The position numbers and the translations under genes were made by a program. A stretch of 64,000 nt of DNA from Adineta ricciae. Its lineage: Eukaryota > Rotifera > Eurotatoria > Adinetida > Adinetidae. A model generated the notes under the pieces. That model saw only the letters and a program-made list of their open reading frames with translations, did not search any database and was not told the DNA's origin. This document shows positions 57,273 through 64,000 of the stretch, piece by piece. The stretch's first letter is position 1, and each line of letters starts with the position of its first letter. The DNA lies in NCBI GenBank assembly GCA_905250025.1, contig CAJNOJ010000216.1:1-64000 (forward strand). Direction: 5' to 3'.

Positions 57273-58405
57273 CTATACGGAAAACATCGGTGGGTCCTGC
57301 TGTTTAACTTGTGCAGAATCATTATGTGTAATCAGTGAAATTGTCGTGTTTTGTCCTATGAGATCGTCATCATCAACTTCATTTGGTTGTTTATCTGATA
57401 TAGTGCTCGTCTTTAAAACAACATCGGACACAGCAGCAGCAGAGAATCTTGCAGAACTATATAATTCTTCATTCTTCTTTTGTATTTTTTCAATATGAAG
57501 ATTCAGAATCATTCGACAGTATGTAATATGCCCCAAACCTAAACATCCCACAATTGCACAGGGTATTAATATCGCTTTATCATATAACCATTCATGAGCG
57601 AACCAACCAACAACAGAACCAAACAGAAAGGATAAGTATAGAGGTACTAAGATTTTTAATTTCCACAAGTTTTTACGGGTTCGCTTGTGAAAAACAGCTT
57701 GTCCAAGAATAAGTCCAATGTCTGTCATTGTTCCTGTTACGTGTGTCGTACGAATAACAGCACCTGAATACGTCGTACACATACCATTTTGTAGTCCAAG
57801 TCCCAAACATACTAAATATGCACTCGGTGATAATGCTTCCCAATGAGAATTCAATGAAATATGAACATTCTAAAAAGAGAATTCGTTCACAAATTTGTGT
57901 TCCATGTTTTTCTCTCCTTACTTCGAAAAGACTGCCAATACCGAGAGCGATGGATTCAAGAAAGAGTACAAAGCCATAATGATGTTGAATTCGAAATGAA
58001 GAACCGCCAACAATTGCAGCCGAGATAAAACTTCCCAAAGCGAATGAAAAGATCAATAAAAAGAAATGAAAGCCAATGTCAAAGCGGCCTTGAGCGAGAA
58101 TAATCGCCATTTTCGACGTACTACCCGTCAGAGCAGTTAGTGGAAGACGAAATGCATTTACAATACAAATTGTATTCACGTATCCTGCGACAAATGTTAG
58201 AAGACAGGCGATGCAAACTAGAACCGATAATGCATGCCAATGCCATTCACGAATATACCGAGTCGGAGATATAATTGTTGATCGACGTGACCGTCGGAAA
58301 GGATCCAGTTTCTGAAAACAATGAAGAAAACCATCTCACACACATGATTCTCATTGAATCGAAATGTCTACGTACGGCCATCGGTTGTTTCTGATGTGAA
58401 GTCAT
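57273..58405 (-). CDS. YoaK/DUF1275-family membrane protein
   Basis: Three exons (58405-58376, 58311-57922, 57869-57273) sum to 338 residues in phase. Six or so spans carry the DUF1275 hallmarks. These are FVAGYVNTICIVNAFRLPLT, ALTGSTSKMAIILAQG, CLGLGLQNGMCTTYSGAVIR and TTHVTGTMTDIGLILGQ. The family is widespread in bacteria and fungi and rare in animals. Its biochemical role is not established. Two short introns of local style show that, if acquired horizontally, the gene has been adapted to the host. The C-terminal 70 residues are polar and presumably cytosolic (NEVDDDDLIGQNTT). It is transcribed toward the ART gene. Confidence 0.85.
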
Positions 58406-58774
58406 TTGTAATAACTACATTCATAGAGTTATACTCGATGAAATATTAATATTTATCATAACGGTTTTTCTATTTATCGAACTCTCTATACGTAACAGCC
58501 ATTCATGTTGAGTAATTGTTAAAAATATTATTTAACTTCATCAAAGAGACAAGAGCAAGTACGTAATGCATAATCAATAATTGTAATGGTTGATGTGTTT
58601 TATTTATGTAAGCAAGAGAGATATAAAGAAGCGTCTTCCTTTCGCTCTCTCTCTCTGACCAAAAGATACATTACATGATTATATGTGTATCTTTTATCAA
58701 AACTTTCAATCAATGTGTACAAAGAAGTATGTTTGAAAAGGCAAGACAATACATAAATATGAGGTGATGATGAA
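58406..58774. other. Gap upstream of the YoaK-family gene
   Basis: Nothing coding is seen. A short ct microsatellite lies at about 58644-58656. Confidence 0.4.
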
Positions 58775-59769
58775 TCATAGCCTTTTCTCGCCAAAAGCAT
58801 ACGATTCCGATACTGACGCTGGACTTTTCAGTTCTGCATCGTTTGGCAGAGAATGTGTTGAAGTCGATGTTTGACTGAGATCATTGTTTATTAGCTCATC
58901 CGCGTTTGTTGACTTGCGATAACACACGGCAAGACAACTAAAACATACTGTAGATGAACACAAGTACAGAAAACATTAACGAACCGTGGTCCACAACAGC
59001 AGAGCAGAAGCACTGCGAGTATTGGACCAATCCAAAACCACGGCGAAGTCGATCCTACGGAGAAGATTTTGAAATTTTCGTAGTAACAAAATAATCTTAC
59101 TCGATGTTACCGGTGCTGCCGAAGTTGAATTATTATCATAACTACGGAAAAACTATTTACAATGATTATAGAAGCTACTAAAACACTTACACTCACTGTT
59201 CAGGACAAAGTGGAGCATCATTTTCAGCTACTGTAAGTGTAGCACAATATTGTTTCAACATTAAACAAACCTGTCCATTGCCACAGCACAAAGTACTCGT
59301 GATCCGACTTGTGTTGGGACAGAAAGTTTCAACAAGAAGTGGAATTTCGTATGATTTCTCTACTTGAACACCAACACATTGAGTAGATTCAATAAGAGGA
59401 CTCGTCAAACGTGGTACATGACACGCTAAGCTATCTTGGACATGAACTAAAAATTGAATTGGAATACTGCTCAGTGGTGTCTTTGAAGTTGAATCAATGA
59501 AATCTACAATCTAGGTTGACATACAGTGTACACTCATTTCATGCGCTCGTTATTTTCTTACCATAACTGCAACGATGTACCAATCAGATGACTCACTACC
59601 AGTGATAAGTAGTGTACAATTCAGTAATATTAATGTTTCGTTAGGTAACGAGGCTGGTGGACATACATTGACACATTCTGGTGAACCTTTAGCAAATCGA
59701 CAAGGAACTTCATCATTATCGGGATCGATTGTTCGTATAACAATTGCTTGCCTTGTGAGCGTGAGAGTG
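58775..59769 (-). pseudogene. Surface-family member D, amino-terminal half missing
   Basis: On the minus strand the exon starting at 59769 reads IVIRTIDPDNDEVPCRFAKG and YIVAVM. After an intron of about 51 bases comes IVDFIDSTSKTPLSSIPIQF, the same order as IPVLDADNDILRCRW and LMVEDF..SSVPIQFL in members A and C. A short SYDNNSTSAAPV piece replaces the long stalk. Then comes a span (WFWIGPILAVLLLLC) and a tail ending SESYAFGEKRL. The signal peptide and first ectodomain part (GGTITWK block) were not found upstream. Splice choice at the span is uncertain, because one option runs into a stop. It is either a truncated pseudogene or a gene whose first exons are too diverged to see. Confidence 0.6.
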
Positions 59770-59779
59770 CTGCGGTGAG

Positions 59780-61000
59780 TGTTGTCGTGGCCACCGACGT
59801 GGACTTACGCTATACCTGAATACTTGAATAGCTGAATTGGATTTTCGAGTTTGACACTACTGACAGACTTGGGTCAATTCTGACGACCAACACCCAGATA
59901 GGTCGCTGGAGAATTACTGGTCGAAAAACATAATCCTATCACATCAAGAAATAACTAGGAGTGAAATCTGAAGTAAATGAACAATATTGGTCAAGGGAAA
60001 ATGTAGTGATCATCAACGTCAGAGAATTTCACTCAAAAATGGAATATATATTCATCATCAGTGAAAATCAATGAATAAAACGTGTAAAAATTGGAAAAGA
60101 ACTATGAAAATGTTCTTCAAATATTGCCTTTAATACAAAGCGAATGAAAAATAGAAAAAGCGATAATTGAAGACATGTTTGGTTGATCAATGATTTTGAT
60201 CGTGAATTTCAATCCAGAAGAGAACTTCATACCGTTCTTCAAATATCTATTGGCTATCAAGTAGCCCTGCATACCCATTTCTCTGCAATAATCTTTAAGT
60301 CAACAAGAGAATGACTTTTATTAGGATAAACCATCACAATTCACGAAACAATAGCAGGAACTCCACTGTATACGAAGGAAATCTAATCAAAATAGAAACG
60401 ATCCGGACAGAGCATATAATCGACGCTGTTCTTTACGAAAAATTCTCTAAATCAATTCGTTAGAATATGTATATTGATTTTCTGCGGAAGAAAATGATAT
60501 CGGTTGTCGACGTTTTCGTTTAAGATCAATGAGAAAAATGTTGAAGCAATTAATTAAAATGAAAAGTGATGGTTATTTCAACGCAGATGACACGAAACGT
60601 TAGACAAAAAATTCCTAATTACAATAAAATACAAGAACACCATCGGGCAATGGAATGATTTTTTTATCGAGCAGGACACCCTCTGACCGTACGGTCCTAA
60701 AGGGACCATTAGAGATTAACTTTGAGCAATCCAAAAGATATCGAAATATAAAATATTTAAAAAAAATTTTACCCACGCACAGGCAAAGATGAAAAAGTGC
60801 AATATAGATGCACCTAGACGAACCAATGAAAACAAAAAACGAAGCAAATAAGATAGAGAGACAGATAGAGAGGGAGAACCCTCTAAGCCGCAATAAGCAG
60901 ACAGAAAAGAAAAGGCCCGGATTTTCACATTATGCTGGGAAATAAAGTAAAAGCTTAAGCAGAGTTCATGTACCAACCCTCACCCCAAACAGTTCCAAGC
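59780..61000. other. Stretch without a supported gene
   Basis: AT-rich sequence with no motif. A short inverted repeat gaccgtacggtc occurs at 60681-60692. Confidence 0.35.
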
Positions 61001-62702
61001 TTAATCGGTTCCGTTAATTGTAGTGAGAGCTTCCCGTCGAGGTGCTACCTCCTTGACCATATCTGTGCTGAATGTTTTCCTAAAATTTTCCAACGCTTTG
61101 CTTTGTTGCATTAACTGATGCTGCATGTTTATCATCTGTTCTTTTATCTTCCCATCTGTATCTGGGCTTATTGATGTAATTGGCACTCTGTGTTTGGTAA
61201 CGTCATTATCCAGGGCCTGCACCTTTTTAGATACAACCCCTATAATCCACGCTGCTCCATACTTCTGTAATCCCCAGATTACGACGACAACAAGCATTAC
61301 CCCCCGCATAGTAGTAGAAGCAGTAGATCTCTCCAAGAACGATGCGGCATTGGTGAATCATAAACATGTTTTGCTATTTCCTTCGATTTATCTACTATCT
61401 CTTTCACATGACTGGAATTCGCATAGTTGTTTATTATCAGGTTTACTTTGTTTTCAATGTTCTTGATTTTGTTATTATGGTTCGCGATTGTATTAATAAG
61501 TCCTTGGTTTTTGTGCTCATTTACCGATGCATCCCCATCACCCTGATGTATGTTATCGTTCAGCGCTTTCTGTAACATATTTTCCAGATCGGTGTGTGTT
61601 AGACGAGATTTGGATCGACCAACAGCCCTCAATGCAATGATTTTCTGTGTGTCATTGATTTTTTTATCGAGAGTATTTAATGATTCATGGATCTTCGTCA
61701 TTGATTGCGCGTGCCGGTTTGTTTTATCGAGTAGTGCAGTGAAATTAGTTTGACTTGATTTTTGCAGATTTTCGATAGTTGATAAACGCTCGGACAACAA
61801 GGCCATATTCGTTAAAATTGCTCGACGCCGCCAGCCTTTTGTTGTATCATCAACATGATAAAAAACAATCTTCCATGGTTCAGTAATGCGTTGAGAAAAT
61901 GAAATCGACATTGTACTTGATCTTGCAAATGCTTGAGAATATCCGATTGCACATTGACCGCCATTGAAAATCCGGCGAAACCGATACACGAGAGTGCCAT
62001 TATTATCAGTGTTGAAAGGTCACTATCGTTTATTTTTCCTAAATGATTTGTCTGAATAGATTGTATCAACCGACAGAAATCAGATGGATAAAATGGTGTC
62101 GAAAATAATCGAAAGGATGCCTTTAGACGAAGTAAGTGACGGGTGGTTAAAAATGCCAAGAGTCTTTCTAGCTGCAGTAGCTTTTGTACGACACCGTCCA
62201 CTTTCAACGTGCTTTCAAAAAGAACATATCGATGATAAATTGTCGTTAATTTTTCATCTTTGTAAAGTTAAATGTCGTCGTCGATCGCAGCAGGTGATTG
62301 ACCAGGAAAAACCATTTCAGTTGAGTTCAATAGATTGGCCAAAATCTGATCGAGGACTTTTTCTTTTTCAGCTTGAAGTGGTGTCTGTCAGTTGCCAATA
62401 ATGAATAGATCTTCCTTTAAACTCGGTGGAATATTCAGTCGCAGAGATTCATTGAAACGAAAGCGAAAGCAAAGATCTGTCTCTAATTGTTCAAATCGTG
62501 TATATGGATGTTGATCAATCGATAGCATCTGTTTAGTTAAATCGAAAACTAATCTTGATTCTTTGTTATTGGAGAAGAATATACGAGATCGATGATGCAA
62601 TTTTGGTAACACTATACATTGACAGATGCTTGCTGTTAAATGCGAGAAGACTATTTCACCCGTTAATTCTTCAAATAAGTATGGACTTGAAGACCGTGGC
62701 AT
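61001..62702 (-). pseudogene. Decayed coiled-coil membrane protein gene
   Basis: A continuous minus-strand coding signal changes frame and crosses stops. The piece 62702-62388 ends at TGA, but the same frame continues to a TAA near 62260 and on to about 61990. It then shifts to the frame of 61989-61297 and again to that of 61336-61001. The middle part is a long predicted coiled coil (SERLSTIENLQKSSQTNFTA, NTLDKKINDTQKI, NNKIKNIENKVNLIINNY). One span follows (VMLVVVVIWGLQ), then a second coil (MQHQLMQQSKALENFRKTF). No family is recognised. Its 5' end is cut by the foldback element at 62710. No introns are needed, unlike most neighbours. Confidence 0.45.
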
Positions 62703-62709
62703 GGATCCC

Positions 62710-62837
62710 CAGGTGGATCATTTCGGCGACTGGGTCCGTTGAAATCTGAATCGGATCCGGTACAGCTCTTCTCGATTCCAGCAGGTTCCTTGCCGCCGGA
62801 TTCCGGCCGAAACCGACCGTGCCATAATAACCTGGGG
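62710..62837. mobile_element. GC-rich foldback element, copy 2 (inverted, shorter)
   Basis: In reverse complement it reads cccaggttattatggcacgg, tcggtttcggcc, ccggcggcaaggaacctgc and gaatcgagaagagctgtacc, matching copy 1 at 25332-25540 block by block. The copy is shorter because half of the central hairpin is missing. Ends are ccccaggt and acctgggg. It separates the decayed coiled-coil gene from whatever lay upstream. Confidence 0.8.
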
Positions 62838-63517
62838 AAGTTGGTTTAATCTTACAGTTCTTCTAGAATAAAACCCATTTATAAATAGGTGATAGAAATC
62901 GAACTAATTCTTCACATAATACGATAGGAATATTTTAAAAATACTGTTAATCTTTGAAGCTCATTTATTGTCTAAAGTTTCTTTTAACGCAAACATTAAG
63001 TCAAAGAGTTATGACAATGGCACAAACCATTACCGACAAGATCGTACAGTCGGTCCTTCTACACGATATGCACACAATACACATACACACACTGCACAGC
63101 ATAGACTGTAGGTGAAGGCGGAAAGCTGTCTAGATAGTTTCGAAGTACCTACATAATCAGATCTAGATTATAGGCAATCCTCATCGTTCATTGACAATGT
63201 CTCTGGACAAAAGAATAGCATTGGGCATTGGCATTAGAACTGATGGTTCACTATTCGACGATCTTTTAGATAAACCAATAATTATGATGCAGAAAAGAGG
63301 TCACTGATGTCTTTCGAAACCGAGATGCGAGTCAACCAAGAAAAAGATAGAACAATAACGAATTGTTCCTCGATTCATCCATAGGAAAACTTTTATCGAA
63401 AAGGTCGGAATGATTCGTCGGTTTCTCTTTCATCCTTCATTAGAAAACATACGATCTCAAGTAGCGAAGTTGATCGATCGAAATCTTCAATCAAGCAAAA
63501 ATTCGGTCATTGATATG
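62838..63517. other. Stretch without a supported gene
   Basis: It contains a short ca-rich microsatellite (about 63068-63098). No exon was recognised. Confidence 0.35.
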
Positions 63518-63562
63518 AGCGAACGATCATTCCTGTTTTGTGCCAATCGCGAACGTTCGAGG
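63518..63562 (+). pseudogene. Fragment of a seven-transmembrane receptor gene
   Basis: About 45 bases repeat the receptor segment at 48932-48982 with few changes (gaacgttcgaggttatctt against gaacgttcgaggctatctt). They would code NDHSCFVPI(A)NVRGYL, the loop-2/helix-5 junction. Flanking sequence is unrelated. Confidence 0.55.
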
Positions 63563-64000
63563 TTATCTTTACGTTGATGAAGTTAGCACCATATTCGAGT
63601 AAAAGCTTCCCATATTCGTTCAGGAATGCGTTCCAAGTAGAACTCAATGAGCTCTATCCAGTGGTATGCTCAGTTGCGACACAGTCCCAACTTTGGTTTT
63701 TCGGATCAAAAGGCTTTGCTCTTCATTGTTTGACAACTGAAATGAATTTTACTCGACTTTATATAGTAGCAAAAACTGTTTTCGCAAGTTATCCAATACT
63801 AAACTAAATTATTAATTTTCTCCGACGAAATAATATTTACTCGTTTCAATCAAGTCTTAGAAAAAATGTGCACAAATACAAATGAACTCTTCAATTACTC
63901 AATATTGACTTCGTAATGCAAAACAACTACAACGACTCGATTCAGTGGGTTATTTAATAGTTTTCTCTGCAATCTGTTTAGCATTTGAGCAAATCGAACA
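63563..64000. other. Right end of window, nothing recognised
   Basis: One open frame continues from the receptor fragment to 63807, but without resemblance to any family I know. Confidence 0.35.

Noticed and set aside
63199..63306. Short ATG frame near the right end
   Set aside because: 35 codons, no motif, no splice or promoter context.

Overview
The window looks like nuclear DNA of a small invertebrate, most likely a bdelloid rotifer. Genes on both strands are AT-rich and carry very short GT-AG introns (about 45-120 bases). Clear metazoan genes (mind bomb E3 ligase, ceramide kinase, VPS13, SLC2 sugar transporter, rhodopsin-like receptors) sit among single-exon or bacterial/fungal-looking genes (DKNYY repeats, GFA/CENP-V fold, MFS, YoaK/DUF1275, a Baeyer-Villiger-type monooxygenase relic). 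There is also an F-box/LRR fragment of the kind that is very abundant in bdelloids. Species assignment is inference. No rRNA, tRNA, CRISPR or prokaryotic operon signal was seen.

Layout. 1-2440: short tandem repeats, then apparently non-coding DNA. 2441-5752: two tandem genes, each coding for a death-effector-like domain, one membrane span and a jacalin-like lectin domain. 8139-11223: the C-terminal two thirds of a mind bomb ligase, cut at a single N. 12320-13600: a LicD/fukutin-type transferase. 14156-18883: two members of a secreted-ectodomain/mucin-stalk/single-span family. A third member lies at 35340-37275 and a truncated one on the minus strand at 58775-59769. 19008-20421: a DKNYY protein and a multi-span protein interrupted by TAG. 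21574-28721: a PhyH-type dioxygenase, a truncated F-box/LRR gene, a hAT element beside a GC-rich foldback element, and ceramide kinase. A copy of the 3' end of the kinase gene is spliced between the dioxygenase and the F-box relic. 29433-33016: the amino-terminal part of VPS13. 34635-42388: a GFA-fold protein, a surface protein, SLC2 and a fungal-like MFS carrier. 42491-45646: a terminal-repeat element, a perfect-looking palindrome that splits an EF-hand-like gene, a receptor, and a broken flavin monooxygenase. 46280-53633: two inverted copies of a roughly 960-base repeat bracket a receptor, a PARP zinc-finger/WGR protein and a repeated-module KH protein. 55626-64000: a WWE-ADP-ribosyltransferase, a YoaK-family membrane protein, the fourth surface-family member, a decayed coiled-coil membrane gene, another foldback copy and a receptor relic.

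Genes are independent transcription units, so shared function comes only from family logic. Several point to recognition and stress signalling: lectin-DED receptors, surface proteins with proline-rich or serine-rich tails, two ADP-ribosylation-related proteins, ceramide kinase and two receptors. The strongest candidate for something undescribed is the tandem pair of type II membrane proteins that join an extracellular lectin fold to a cytoplasmic death-fold domain. All calls were made by eye, and exon junctions were chosen by GT-AG and phase.
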